Of a DNA stretch of 64,000 nucleotides, positions 23,396 through 35,159 are shown in pieces. The stretch covers positions 56,732 to 120,731 of the forward strand of contig JAANDG010000454.1 of NCBI GenBank assembly GCA_036852015.1, read 5' to 3'. A model generated the notes under the pieces. That model was given only the letters and a program-made list of their open reading frames with translations, ran no database searches and was not told the origin of the DNA. Origin of the DNA: Pelodera strongyloides (Eukaryota > Nematoda > Chromadorea > Rhabditida > Rhabditidae). A program made the position numbers and the translations under genes. Each line of letters starts with the position of its first letter. Position 1 is the first letter of the stretch.

Positions 23396-24917
23396 AGGAA
23401 AGTGAAAACCCCGATATATGCCCGATCATTGCAAAAAACCCCGATATGTTCCAGATCAGTTCCCGATATGTGCCCGATCACCAATAATCCGGCACATTTC
23501 AGGAACAAGGCGTGAAATGTGCCCGATTATTTGAAAAACCCCGATATATGCCCGATCATGTCCCGAAATGTGCCAGATCAAGCCTTCCACGTGTTTGGGA
23601 CCGCAACGCAAGCACGTGCTAGCTCGCTATTTGAATTTCGAATATTTTCACAAGTCCGCGAACTTGTTATGTTTTGTTTGTTTCGATACATTAATACATT
23701 ATGCAGTTTTGAACGTTCTATTATTGTTTCCACTAACATGTTTGGTGCATTGCCGTCTACGTTTGACGTTGTGAATAGGAAAGTGTGCCGTGAACTGTAA
23801 AAAATACATATCTTCTTCAATATGTTAACTTCCACTCTATATTCTGTATGACTATTTGTATCGCGTATTTGTGTACTCTCTAATCTCTGCCGGTTTCCAG
23901 GCTTCATTGTTACGCGGAAGTATGGGAATCGAGCCAATGGAATTTATGCCGCATTCAACCTTTCTTGATGGAGGTATGTGTTCATATCATTTACTTGCGA
24001 GGTTTGACTATAGATGGTAGCGTATGTGTAGCGTTTCAGGGATTGCTACTGGAGTAGTGGTTTGTTCCTTATCATATTAATTGCTACTATTTCAGGGCAC
24101 AGTTAACTCGAAATGGTCTCCCACACAATTTGGATATGATATCAGGAAATCATTCGAAGCAGCCGCGCGTGAAAGAAACCACTTTGGAAGCATAATGGAT
24201 AGTGGTGGTTTTCCCTGTTTTAATAGCTATCCTGTTAGTGTTCTTTATTTATGACTGCCTTCATTTGTTTCTTATTGTATAGAATTTCTAAATCGAGGCT
24301 TTCCTGGTCCATACATTATACACCTCTGTTTAGTTATTCTAGCGCTGATTATTTCGGCTTTTTAATGATTAATGCATTGAACACTTACGCTTCAAGCCCT
24401 AAATTCTCTACTTTCGCGAACCCTATTCTTACAAGTAAAGAAACTGTGCACTGGCTTAAACAGGACTTTGTTAATCTCCAATTTAGTTGCTTACAGCCCT
24501 AAATTGTTTTGTTGGTTTTCCCTCCGCTTATTTCTTATTTACTTTAATCAATACTGTATCACATTGTTCGTTTTCCAGTTCTATAAATGTTTTTGTGCAC
24601 AAACGTGTTTATGGTGGTTTCTTTTTACTTGCTTTTTCGTACCGTAGTTGCAACTTTATTCGGAGTGGGAGGAGCCTAAACGTTTATTGTATTCTTTTAA
24701 TTGCTGTCATTACCGTAATTGCAACAATATTGGTAGCGAATGTGGCATAAAAACCCCGATATGTGCCCGATCAGTTCCCGATATATGCCGGGCCATTCTT
24801 GAAAAACCCCGATATGTGCCCGACCCGTGCCCGATTAATTGAGGGACTTGATCGGGCACATATCGGGGTTATTTTTGCGATAATCGGGCACATATCGGGG
24901 TTTTTCATTTCCCATGA
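23396..24917. mobile_element. 1.5 kb element with CCCGATATGTGCCCGATC subterminal repeats
   Basis: Both ends begin GGAAA(G/T)GAAAAACCCCGATAT in opposite orientation. Clusters of CCCCGATATGTGCCCGATCA-like repeats follow (23400-23590 and 24745-24905). It interrupts the family B last exon between AGGAGCAATAA and AGGGAAG. The interior has splice-like signals (TTTCCAG near 23900, CTATTTCAG near 24095) but I could not join an ORF across them. No known transposase is seen. Confidence 0.65.
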
Positions 24918-26527
24918 AGGGAAGCGAAAATATTTTGAGAAATGCTCCCAAACAGGAATTCATTTACACAGATAACCTTTTAGGGAAGGAGTTTCAAGCA
25001 AATCGAGCGCTTAGAATTGTTTCGAAAGAAAGTAGTTACATTCTACAATTAATATCCGCTCTGATATTAAATATTCATTTCAAATTTTTCATTAAAAATT
25101 TCATTTTTAAATGTTGTTAAACATTGATTTTCGAGTCCGTTCATTAGAAAAAATATTATTGTAGAAACAATGTTGTGTAGTGCTACTCAATTTGGGGGTA
25201 TTACGTATTAGAACATTCAGATAACGAAAGCCAGTTGCACTTTGCAGACTTCGAAATAGTTTTATTCTTATTTGTTTCAAAAACTCATGCACATGCGCTC
25301 ATTTACCTTCCACGATGTGTGACTGTGAACTATTCACAAACAAAATGAAAAATATTAGAAACTATGTCGTGTTGTTAATATACTATACTAATTGTGTATG
25401 ATTGACTATATCGATAAGAACTTGGTTTTGTTGTCCGGTGCCTTACTGTAACTACCTTTTTATAGAATCGCCAATGAAATGGCTAGAGGAATTTGGATGC
25501 GATACTTGCGGAGTGAAATTCGTCAACAAAGTTGACAGCCTTTTGCCCGTGAATGCCTGCCAGAAGTGCTGCCGATTTCGTTGCGATAAATGTTTTTATT
25601 CCCAGTCAGCTTGCAATTGCGGGAATCGGATGGAATATTATTTTACGCTGCGCACATATTTTGCTCTATTTCCTTGTCCTGTTGAAGAACTAAAACTGAT
25701 CGATATTCGAGTTGTCACTTCGTCGAAGTGTCACGCATGCGGATCGAAGGGAGATTTGTATCGACATAACTTCCACACCATACTATGTGCAAATTGTCTG
25801 ATCCGCAATGTTCAAGATCAGAAACACTATTGGCCCATAACTTGCTCTTTGGAACACTGGTTTTTGAAAATTATGGATGAAGTTCCTTGTCTCAAAGTTA
25901 CCGTTACTGAGCTAAGGAAAACTAAACCGAGAATAAAGATGATCTGCCCAAACTGCACTAATGGTGAGGATTGTGACTTTGTGACTTCAAGATTGTTGGA
26001 GTGCAAAAATTGCGATACTTCCTGGATTGTCAAGTGTAATTGCATGTATGCATTTTGGCTGATTCTATGGAATATTCTGTCCTTTTCCAAAAATCAGCTA
26101 ACACTTTTAACATATTCAAAATGGTCGGATGCATTCAATTGTTCTGAGTGCAGAAATGAAGAACATGAGACGCTCATGAAGTCGTTGTGAAAGTAAGCAA
26201 AAACGAACCAATGCCTTTTCACACCCTCTTCAAGCAAAACGTGCCGAAATCTACTACATCATCTATTTCGCTCGGACAGTTTTTACTTGAAGAAGCCAGC
26301 GGGAAAAATTCCTCCAGCACAGCCAGCACAAGCAGCAACCACCCGCCACTTCCAAGGTACGCAATTATTTAAATATTTCTCCTGTGATTCGTAAAGAGGT
26401 AACTTAACTCTGCTGGTTCACTGCATTTATTTAAACAAATTTAGCAAAACAGAGTTTCCTACCCTGGACCGTTGCCCAGTAAAACCGAAAGAAATTTATA
26501 TGGACCTGTTTAACTGTTTCTAATTAA

Positions 26528-26978
26528 AGGGAGAGGCCCACGAGAAAAAAGAGTTCCTCAATATATTTGCACATAATGTCCTGTATTTCAGAAATGTTAC
26601 TGTGAAAACCGCATTTCTTTGCACCTAGAACTCACAGAGTTATTCACCCGCAAACAGTTCGGTCAGGTACCGTAGGCAGCAACGTCAATATACGTTTTTT
26701 ACGGTTTATATCCGTCCATTAGCACTCTTTATCTACAAAATAATTGTTAAACGAATGAAGAACATTCCTACGATAATAAAAAAGCGTTTCCAATACTGTA
26801 ATGCCCTAAAAACGCAAAAATTGATTCTGACTACGGTACCTGGCCGAACTGTTTGCCGGGGAATAACTCTGAGAGTTCTAGGTGCAAAGAAATGTGGTTT
26901 TTACAGTAATATTTCTAAAATTCGGGACATTCTGTGCAAGTAAATTGAGGTAAACTTTTTCCTCATGGGCCTCTCCCT
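26528..26978. mobile_element. TTAA-flanked MITE in A4 intron 1
   Basis: Ends are AGGGAGAGGCCCACGAG and CATGGGCCTCTCCCT. The empty site in other copies (TTCTAATTAAAACCAAA) proves the insertion and its TTAA duplication. Confidence 0.85.
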
Positions 26979-27826
26979 TTAAAACCAAATTTCACAAATT
27001 ACACAGTGCTTAATTCAAAAGCATGCAGTTAGCATGCGTTGAGGCTCCCACGTCTTTTGTTTTACTCAGGCCACATCCCAGAATCTCTCCTTCGAAAGAA
27101 ATGTTGGAAAGGTCAGGGACCTCACTTCTGGAGTCTCGCAAATGTGTCCATCTCACCGATAATTCTCTGGATACAAGGGAACAGTCGAATTATGAAAACA
27201 TCTCCACAATGGGCACAGGCGAGAAACTAAATGAAGCGACAAAGATAAAGTGAGTTCAGACACAAAATATGAAAACTTTGCTTGTGTTTTACATATTATT
27301 TGTCCACAGCCACATTTGTGGGACGACAGTTGACTACCCTTGTGTGCTTAACATGTCAAGCACCGGAGCTATCATTGTGCTTGACAATACCGATTGAGCG
27401 TCGCGTTGCACCATTTTTCTTCTTGATGATACGGTGTTATTCAGAGATTTTTTTATTTTTGCTTTAGTAGCAGACGCAGACGTGGGTACACAACGAGAAA
27501 GAAATAATTTAGATGTAAATGTGGTCGAATGGATGCTTTGAAGGACATGTTTTATTGTCGGACTTGCTCAGAATATGGAATATGTTCCCTGTGTGGGATG
27601 AAAAAATCACAAACTTCATGACACTGAGGAAGTAATGAACTCAAGCGTTTTGGCAATGGTCAGCACACACGCAGAGAAGAACTTGAAAAAAATTCATGCT
27701 TGGGTTGAAGAATACCGTCAAGTGAACAGCGAGGTGAGCACTATGGGAACGCCCGTGTTTAGTTTGTGATGTCAAGTTGTGATTTCAACCTTTGGGAGCC
27801 GATTGTTTTTTTAATGAAGTTTTTAT

Positions 27827-28247
27827 GGTTCGGTTTCACTTCGTGATCGTTAGTTTCCTCCCGCTTTTATTAACTATGAAAAACTTCAAGGTAATATGAT
27901 TCCAATAACAAATCGCAAGCTCAGGCGTTGCTCATTTTTGTCTCGAGTCCCCGACCGTGTTGTAGTTGAGAGAGCACTGGAAAATTGAGATTCTTGACTT
28001 GCCCTGAAGAAAATTATCCATTTCATGGATGGAATTGTCTCTGCTCTCGCCGCCCCAGGCCAAGTTGTCGTTTCCAATGCTCTCTGGTTTTCTTTAGCAT
28101 ATAGTAAGGTCTGGGACTTGGGACAAAAATGATCTAAACGAGCACTTGAACATGTGATTTGCCATTGGGGACATGTTTGAACACGAATTTTCACGGTCGA
28201 TAAAATATAGAATAATAAACTAACGATCGTGAAGCGACACTGTCCCT
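27827..28247. mobile_element. Shared intron 3 MITE, A4 copy
   Basis: It is the same element as 8712-9132. The left border has been deleted (TTTTTATGGTTCGG replaces GATTTTAAAGGTTCGG). The right border CTGTCCCT|TTAA is intact. Confidence 0.75.
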
Positions 28248-28559
28248 TTAAGTAAACCTTTATTATAAGACCTTCATGTATTTTATTCATTGTAAACATA
28301 ATTTAGAGGCAAATCACAAGTCTATGTTTATTATTATTGCACATAAGCTTGATAATATCATTGCAGTCGGAACAAAACTATCGGCAATTGTGTGAGCTTC
28401 TGGGTGCTGTTTATAAAAGGGCCACAACTTGCTGGGACATCGAACGATGTGGAGAAATACTCTCAAAATGTGATATCACCAAAGTTGACGGTCGCATCAA
28501 ACTCCTTTTACACGCAATGAAAAAGGTAATCTTCAATTAAAAAATCGTTTACGCTTTAA

Positions 28560-29019
28560 AGGGTCAGGCCCACTGATATAAACCTATATTTATTATTTGT
28601 TTATAATTCATAAAAAGGGTATTTATGATAATATATACAGTCTCATATTTGTTTGAAGGTGTATGCATGTTTTGTTCGTTTGGTTTTCGGGAAATGCCTC
28701 GTTGTCTGCACTATCATGTGCATATATGTCTTATTAGGCTGGTGCCTCTTTATTTAGCATACTCTCTCGTGTTTGGCCGCAAGACTAATATAATCAAACA
28801 ACTACGGTACTATGGAAATGTTTTAACTTTCTGAAAAATGTTTTAAGTTTCTTCTACCAAATTCTTGTCTACGGTACCTTCCATAAGGAAAGCTCACCGG
28901 AAAAACTTCCCCATGGTAAAACTGGATAATATTTAGTTTGTATATATTATAATAAATGCCCTTTTTTATGAATTATGAACAAATAATAAATATAGTTTTA
29001 TGTGGGGGGGCCTGTCCCT
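28560..29019. mobile_element. Intron 4 MITE, A4 copy (internal deletion)
   Basis: It has the same ends and site as 19684-20214 but is about 70 bases shorter, having lost the segment between the TATACAG and GTCTCATATTTG landmarks. Confidence 0.75.
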
Positions 29020-29217
29020 TTAAGGGTGTGCTCCTTTATTCAATAGTGTTACGATACCTTTTCGATGCGTGCTTATCCGCACGGGTCTCCTGAGCAGTTG
29101 GCGACCAGTTTCGCAATATGTCGATTGTAAAGAAAGCTTGAAGCTTTTCTGTATTTTATTTTCATTTAGTCTAACGATGAAATCAAGGAGTTCCGCACGA
29201 TGCTAGAGAATATCTGA

Positions 29218-30303
29218 GGCACAATGTCTACAAGTAAACTTGGACAGGAAACTTTTATGCAAAGACCGAGACCAGAATATGTGCCTGTTCTCTCACATGA
29301 TCACATGAAGCTGATACTACGGAAAATAGGTTATACAGTTTAACTTAACAATCTAAAGCATACTCCTTTTTCGAAAATATTTAGAAACCGATCTTACTGT
29401 GTATTGTGTTTAATATGTTATTTTCTGTCGTCTTTTTAAGCTTATTTATTTCCTTTGTTAGTGCGATAGCGCTAACATAGTTTGGGTTTGGCTATTATGT
29501 TTATTCATATATGGGATGTTTTTTATATTTTTGCTTTCATGTTTTATTGCTGCGATTCATCATGTGTTCTTACTTTGCCTAGCTTATTTCATTTATGTGT
29601 GCGTCGCTTGTATTTTTGTCAAGTTGTCGTTTTTTTAATGTCGAAATTAACATTCTATTGAGAGTGAGTGACAGTAAGTAATGAATTTTGAATTGTTTCT
29701 TTCCATTTTTCTCTTTATTTAATGTAAATTTAGTATAACTGTATAAATTATTGTTTGTTTATTATGTATGTTTTTGTGCTTAAACTTCACTGTTTTTTTA
29801 GTAAATATTTGTAAATACGGTTTTTTATGGTCTCGGTTTGATATTCTAGGCCTTTATGTGTTGAATTCAGCTTCCAAGTGCCGTTTCCATGTGATTTACA
29901 GATACTTTTGTAAAAATTATCTACAGGTGTCGCATGTAAATCCCTAAAAAAAAGAAACAAAATGGGCTCAAATAATGTCAATTATGAATTATGACACAGA
30001 GTTCCAATCGAGATGTGCAGCTGAAGTTGACCAAAACATGCATGTTCTTGGAATCAGTAGGACTAAATAGGGACAAGCATAATAATAGTATCTGTCATAA
30101 ACTTTTATATCCGATATTATGACATGGGGCTCACATACTTGAACTATTGCCAGATTTCCATATATTTGACGTAGTATGACAAATAGACTTCCTTACTCTG
30201 CTGGTCATTGAAATATCGACTCATATAAACATTCAAAGGAACAACTTTATTTAGATATTCGCAGCAAAATATAAACATAAATAATTAATCAAGTTACATC
30301 GAT
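29218..30303. repeat. Spacer after A4
   Basis: A 3' UTR, then the T-rich block (29360-29850) broken by a small palindromic insert (GTTAGTGCGATAGCGCTAAC near 29458-29478), then the EFQSRCAAEVDQ-type block near 29990-30060. The family B exons expected next are displaced about 6 kb by the unique block. No intact gene is seen. Confidence 0.45.
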
Positions 30304-31803
30304 TCAGTGTTGAAAGTGGTTGTACTCGTTAAATTCTGCAAATCCTCCCTCCGGGGCGTCATAATCATTGGGGTCCATGAAATCGGTGTCATACTCAAAC
30401 TTGGTGCTTTCTCCACTTGCGTGCACTGTAGTTGTATTGTGGCACTGAAAATTTGTGGACAAAAAAATTATCGTTTTAGCAACCAAATCCGCATAAAATG
30501 TGGAGATGTAGTCCAGTAAACTACATCCAGCATAGTATTAAAGGGATAGGTTCACCTCGAATTGCACCTTTTTTGTAATTTATATTGATAGTATGACCCA
30601 TGACGGTCAAAATGCGAAAATTACAGTAAATTTCCTTTGCTCCCCGAAGTAGGAGAGCTTGCTCAAAAGCTAAACTACCTCGAATTTAAAAAACAATTGG
30701 AGTACCGCAGCCATGGTAAGTGGGAAATAGCGTAGCAGGGCTGGAGACGCTAGAAGATGCAGTGCCCTTTTATCATCCTTTGTCTATCACAACAATCTCT
30801 GCACCTCCAACCCTGTCACGCTATTTTCCATTTAGCTACGCTGGGGTACTCCAATTGTTTTATAAATTCGAAGTAGTTTAGCTTTTTGAGCAAGCTCTCC
30901 TACCTCGGGAAGAAAAGGTAGTTTTATGTAATTTTGGCATTGTGAAGGTTTTCGGTCATACGATCAATAGAAAGCATTCAAAAAGGTGCAAACCCTAGTG
31001 AACCTATCCCTTTAAGACCAGCTTCAGTTGTCAATCTTTTACGCGTTGTTTGATTCAATCTGGAACGAAACTGAATTCTAGATCACTGCAAGGTACCTAA
31101 AAGAGTACATAATCATGCAATACTGTAGTATTTTGTAAGTCGAAACATAACAAGAGGCTGAGTAGGTAAGTAGTTTACCTTTTCCTCTGATTGAGCGGTA
31201 GATGCCTCAGCAGTGGAGTTAGCCTCTTGCACCTCATTTAATTTGCAATTAGCGCCTCCGTTTCCTGAAAATATCATAGATTATTAAAGGGAGAGGCCCA
31301 CGAGAAGAAAGTCGTCCTCAATTTACTTGTATAGAATGTACGGTACTTCAGAAATATTACCGTGAAAACCGCATTACTTGAAGCCTCTAACTCACAGAGT
31401 TATTCCCCGTCAGCAAAGTCAAAATTCGTTTTCACTGTTGATATCCGTTCATTTGCATTCTTTCTCTACATAATAATGGTGAAACGAACAAAGATCATTT
31501 CTACGCTTATAAAGAGTCGTTTCCAATACAGTAATGCCCTAAAAAGCGCAAAAATTGTTTCTGGCTACGGTGCCTGACCGAACTGTTTGCCGGAGAATAA
31601 CTCAGTGAGTTCTAGGTGCAAAGAAATGCGGTTTTCACAGTAATATTTCTGAAATTCCGAACATTCTGTGCAAATAAATTGAAGAAAGCTTTTTCCTCGT
31701 GGGCCCCTCCCTTTAAGTAAACTATTTACATAGTAGTGGAATCTGCGCTAAAATATACAACAGATAATCTTGTATTCCTACCGTTATTAGACGACTTGTC
31801 CAT
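30304..31803 (-). CDS. Small three-exon acidic protein gene (82 residues)
   Basis: Read on the - strand: exon 1 is 31803-31782 (ATG, MDKSSNN, 22 bases, phase 1), exon 2 is 31264-31179 (86 bases, after ATTTTCAG, before GTAAAC), and exon 3 is 30444-30304 (141 bases, after AATTTTCAG, TGA). The phases join exactly and give 82 residues. Exon 2 encodes a polar stretch (KLNEVQEANSTAEASTAQSE). Exon 3 ends acidic and aromatic (FMDPNDYDAPEGG ... FNEYNHFQH). There is no signal peptide or membrane segment. Each intron carries a TTAA-flanked MITE. A diverged copy of exon 3 lies at 43560-43700. I do not recognise the family. The clean splice sites and the conserved second copy of the C-terminus support a real gene. 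Confidence 0.65.
30542..31011. mobile_element. TTAA-flanked MITE (AGGGATAGGTTCACC family)
   Basis: Ends AGGGATAGGTTCACCTCGAA and GTGAACCTATCCCT are flanked by TTAA. It sits in the second intron of the - strand gene. A relative lies at 59123-59573. Confidence 0.8.
31288..31712. mobile_element. TTAA-flanked MITE (AGGGAGAGGCCCA family)
   Basis: Ends AGGGAGAGGCCCACGAGAAG and CTCGTGGGCCCCTCCCT are flanked by TTAA. It sits in the first intron of the - strand gene, 23 bases from the exon 2 acceptor. Confidence 0.8.
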
Positions 31804-32276
31804 TTTGTGAACTGCTCTGAAGGTGTTGGAAAAGGTGTCAAGTATCACCTTATGATTGCTCTATAATAATTTCTTATCAAGGCTGTATACAGTAATAACA
31901 AGCTCGTTAACTTGTTTGCACTTGCCCTTAATTACTGTGTTATTCAATACAAAATCAGTGCGTTATAATGAAAGGTCTGTACAGCCTGAAGCTCTGAACT
32001 AAAGGATGAGTATCCTTGACATCGAAGTATGGATTCAGCAAAAATATTTTAGCCCTGTATGCAAGTTGCAACGTTGCGTCGTGCAAGCCGCGTAAAGCCA
32101 ACAAGTCATCTTTGCGAGCGAATCCAGTATTTGTTTCAGAGCACAAACCACAAGGAAGTCAAGATGATGCATGCCATATTCACACGACCTGCACGCTGCA
32201 ACACGAACACACTTACGTCCTGGGACCTGCCAACAGACGGGCAATGACCATGGCCTCTCTTATTTTCTTACATCTG

Positions 32277-32405
32277 AGGCCACATTCAGCACTCAATTCC
32301 CCGTGGGGAATTCCCCTCGTTTTCTCAGCATGTCTCACTTTAGAATGCTATTTTCTGTCCCCAGGGAATATTTCCCCGAGGGAATCGGAATGGTGAATAC
32401 GGCCT
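32277..32405. mobile_element. CTG-flanked MITE (AGGCC ends)
   Basis: It begins AGGCCACATTCAGCAC and ends GGTGAATACGGCCT, with CTG on both sides (32274-32276 and 32406-32408). Core CCCCGTGGGGAATTCCCC. A close relative is at 37569-37698. Confidence 0.8.
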
Positions 32406-32667
32406 CTGATCAAGTCAAGGCAACATCAACGGATTCTCCAGCATTTCACTAGGCCCACATTTTTACTGGAAACAAGTAAATGTATAGTCAGTATAGTATG
32501 CATGCGACCATCATCGGATATTTGATGAATTTCTCAGGCATCAGATTTACCATACCTATTTTTGGTATTACGAAGTATATTATACACCCACAGTGCAGAG
32601 TCTCTTACTGTGAGGTGTAAGTAATTTGATTAATAAACAATCAGTAAAGAAAAACAAATGATAAGCT

Positions 32668-32675
32668 ATAAATAT
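32668..32675 (+). promoter_or_regulatory. TATA-box-like sequence
   Basis: TATAAATA lies 69 bases upstream of the ATG at 32737 (context GCTATAAATATATAAGACC). Spacing fits a core promoter with a short 5' UTR. Confidence 0.4.
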
Positions 32676-32736
32676 ATAAGACCTATGTATAAGAACGAGC
32701 AAAACGACTTTTGTTTACGCTAAAGGGCACACAAAT

Positions 32737-33167
32737 ATGGATCACTCGTCCAGCAAACGTAAGTTTCACCCTCACGCGCATTTGCGAATTTGTAGTAAAT
32801 TTGCAGAACTATAATTATATTATACGGTTAATTTTCAGCAATTTTGGGAACCCCATAAAGCAGGGGCAATTTGCTGCCATTTGTTAAAGGCAGACTAAAG
32901 GCTAAAGTCAACCGAACGCTTTCTGTAAATGTACGTTATGTAACGTAGACGTTTCTTTAGAAATGAATACCGACGACGAAACTTACACGTACAGAGAAAT
33001 GAAAAATGGTAAAGTTTTGTGCTTTCAAATAACGTCTTCTATTTTATAACCTGGTAAAATGCCTTTCAGGGTTTGAAATGGAAAATGAAATATTTATTTA
33101 TATTTTCTTATTTCATGGCGTCTGTTCTTGCTCACGGTTCAGAGGATCTTTTTGGAAGGAGAAATGA
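32737..33167 (+). CDS. Candidate three-exon small gene, head-to-head with 30304-31803
   Basis: Exon 1 is 32737-32758 (ATG, MDHSSSK, 22 bases, phase 1, donor GTAAGT). Exon 2 is 32961-33008 (after TTTCTTTAG, MNTDDETYTYREMKN, donor GTAAAG). Exon 3 is 33070-33167 (after CCTTTCAG, TGA). Phases join. Exon 1 matches the - strand gene in length, phase and motif (MDxSSxx), so the two may be a diverged pair. The end of exon 3 is hydrophobic and may be a wrong terminus. The frame of exon 2 extends back into FCKCTLCNVDVSLE, which resembles the start of a hAT/BED-type zinc finger, so a decayed transposase is the alternative reading. Confidence 0.33.
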
Positions 33168-34690
33168 AGGAAATTGTGGTAGCAACAACTGAACTTCCGG
33201 TACGCAATGGTGAATTTTCATGAGCGCGAAATATATGTCAATATGATGTGCCTATCTATCGCTGCGAGTTGTCTTCGCTTGACAAACGGCACACTTGTTG
33301 CGAATCAACTTTAGAAGGAAGGGAAAGGTGTGTGTGTACAATTATTTTTGATCAGCATTGCTTTTCTGACTTGACTAGACAGGCGTTCGCCGTGCGAAAT
33401 TTTCCGTCAGATAAATTTGTGCATACGCCGTAATACATCATTTCGAACTTCGCAAACTTTGTTTTTATCCTATTTGAATTAGAACCCAACTCCGCCCAAA
33501 CGCACCGTGCATTATGACAGGCCATGGGACCAACATAGAGAGATATTTCGAGAAAATTAACAGGAAAGCCAGACTACTTCAATAGGACCTTGAGATGAGA
33601 AAAACTGCACGAAGAGTGTGATAATAGTGATGTTAAGAACTAGATAATTAGAGAGAAATTAATTATGAGATTGTAAGAGACCCAGGAAGAGAGAGCACAG
33701 AAACGTAGAGAATAAGATCTCAGCAAGTAAACTATTCATCTGAGGCAGTATTCACCAGCACACAGGACAGGGAGCTCTCCCTACGTACTCTTTAACTCTT
33801 TAGCTCCCTGTGGAGGTTCATGGAGGGCTCCCTGTGTGTTGATGAGAACGGCCTCAGCAAGTTCGACGTCAAATTTTGTTTCGATGCCAAACAATGTTCT
33901 GTATTGCAAATGAACAGAGCATTTACATTGTTCGCTAATAATTCCCGCGTTTTTTGTTTCTGTTTTAGTCCTTTAAATCTGTTATTTGATGTCAACTTTC
34001 TGTAGACACATGTTATCTTCTTATTATATACAAGAGTAACTGTAGCGTAATTTGCATACCGATGTGCGTTGTATGGTATATTTTATGTTAACTGAGACTT
34101 TTACTACGTTCTTGGTTGTTATAATTATTTGCACATAATTCCCGCGTATGAAAACCAGCTGTTCTAAAGAGTTTCTTCGTTACTGAGAAAACTACACAAA
34201 ACTACGGGAATAATGAATGAATGTGCCATTTCAGAGAATGTTTTATTCTTTTCTGTACATTACAAAACTTTTGCTTCACTTTTGTAAATAAAGAGCTTAT
34301 TTATAATGTGCACGTCAGATATGGTGTTTCTACACGATTAGCCAGTAGGACATTCTAGGGCTAAATATTCAGATGATAGCTGCAGAAAAAATTACATTGC
34401 TGTGAGTATTCGAATACTGTGCATTATTACATTTATACGTTAGCTTTATTCTAACTATAAATAGGAGAAAATATACTGGAACCAATGCCTTGTACTTTTT
34501 CACAGTCAATTATGAGTAATGGTTGTTATAATGCTGAAACATGGCTTATCGTCTCGCTCATTAGATGCGTACATGTTTATTCTGCAGATCCACAATTTTT
34601 GGTTTTTTTGAAAAAAATAATTTTGTGTGCAAATGCGACGTGTTTTTTGGAATTACGTAATTATGCACTTGCCGAGCGTGAAAATGCACA
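33168..34690. other. Unique AT-rich region
   Basis: Nothing coding can be supported. Apart from one MITE (33743-33854) the DNA is unique in this window, with short unconserved frames (for example 33248-33433, which begins MPIYRCELSSLDKRHTCC). An AATAAA occurs near 34288. Confidence 0.35.
33743..33854. mobile_element. CTG/CAG-flanked MITE (AGGCC ends), short
   Basis: It begins AGGCAGTATTCACCAGCA and ends GATGAGAACGGCCT, with CTG on the left and CAG on the right. Subterminal CAGGGAGCTCTCC and GGAGGGCTCCCTG mirror each other. Confidence 0.7.
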
Positions 34691-34696
34691 GTTGAG

Positions 34697-34974
34697 CACT
34701 GAATACATGGTTTCACAAGGTTTTCTGGTTGCAGAAAACAGAGTGGAACTATCAGTTTAAACTGATTACATGTCTCCACAAGGTTTTATGGTTGCAGAAA
34801 ACAGAGTGGAACTATCAGTTTAAACTGAATACATGTCTCCACAAGGTTTTATGGTTGCAGAAAACAGAGTGGAACTATCAGTTTAAACTGAATACATGTC
34901 TCCACAAGGTTTTATGGTTGCAGAAAACAGAGTGGAACTATCAGTTTAAACTGAATACATGTTTCCACAAGTTT
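34697..34974 (+). repeat. 63-base tandem repeat, about four units
   Basis: Units read GTTGCAGAAAACAGAGTGGA, then ACTATCAGTTTAAACTGA, then ATACATGTCTCCACAAGG. The first unit is degenerate. The 63-base period keeps one frame open on the + strand (QKTEWNYQFKLNTCLHKVLW per unit), but nothing shows it is translated. Confidence 0.85.
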
Positions 34975-35159
34975 TGCATGCATGCATTGAAAATATGTAC
35001 AGTGCAGGGCGTGCAGGCTAGGACGCTATGATTCTAATGCACTTATTTGGGAGAGTTGCGAAAAGTTCGTCCTGCTTATAACAAACGCCTGACACGCAGA
35101 AAGTACATAAAGCGAACAAAATCTCATACATTTTCCTGTATGTAAAAATAATATTTGGG

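Larger units (their letters stand above)
22326..25250 (+). pseudogene. Family B copy B3, last exon split by an inserted element
   Basis: Exon X at 22326-22422 is open and 3 bases shorter than usual (NKVLHI for NNAVLHI). Exon Z should start near 23276, but its acceptor AATTAG reads AATTTG. The exon runs to about 23392 (DKIRSN), is interrupted by a 1.5 kb element, and resumes near 24917 (REKYFEKCSQTG region) to about 25250. A TTAA-type MITE with a degenerate left flank lies in intron 2. The copy is clearly dead. Confidence 0.45.
25474..29217 (+). pseudogene. Family A copy A4, frameshifts in exons 1 and 3
   Basis: Exons: 25474-26356, 27070-27249, 27513-27733, 28367-28525 and 29170-29217. Exon 1 reads normally up to LMKSL, where a four-base loss (TCGTTGTGAAAG for TCGTTCGCTGTGGAAG) creates TGA at 26188-26190. 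Exon 3 has one extra A in the run after GGGATG (near 27605), which breaks the B-box between its last cysteine pair and the histidines (221 bases instead of 220). Introns 1, 3 and 4 each hold a MITE. Exon 1 is also shorter than in A2 near residue 20 (NKVDSLLPV). Confidence 0.7.
31804..32736. other. Intergenic region between head-to-head genes
   Basis: This 930-base stretch separates two start codons that point away from each other. It holds a small CTG-flanked MITE (32277-32405) and, nearer the + strand gene, a TATA-like sequence. Several short overlapping frames near 32000-32450 are not conserved. Confidence 0.45.

Noticed and set aside
23400..23590. CCCGATATGTGCCCGATC repeats as CRISPR or satellite
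   Set aside because: Spacing is irregular and the copies are mirrored at the other end of a 1.5 kb insertion, which fits transposon ends.
23880..24230. Two-exon gene inside the 1.5 kb element
   Set aside because: Candidate exons have good borders (TTTCCAG, GTATGT, CTATTTCAG) but their phases do not join without a stop.
26755..26943. ORFs in AGGGAGAGGCCC MITEs (for example MKNIPTIIKKRFQYCNALK)
   Set aside because: They lie in the palindromic interior of a MITE, are short, and are disrupted in the relatives at 31288 and 54594.
34697..34974. CRISPR-like array
   Set aside because: Units are contiguous 63-base tandem repeats without unique spacers, in a eukaryotic setting.
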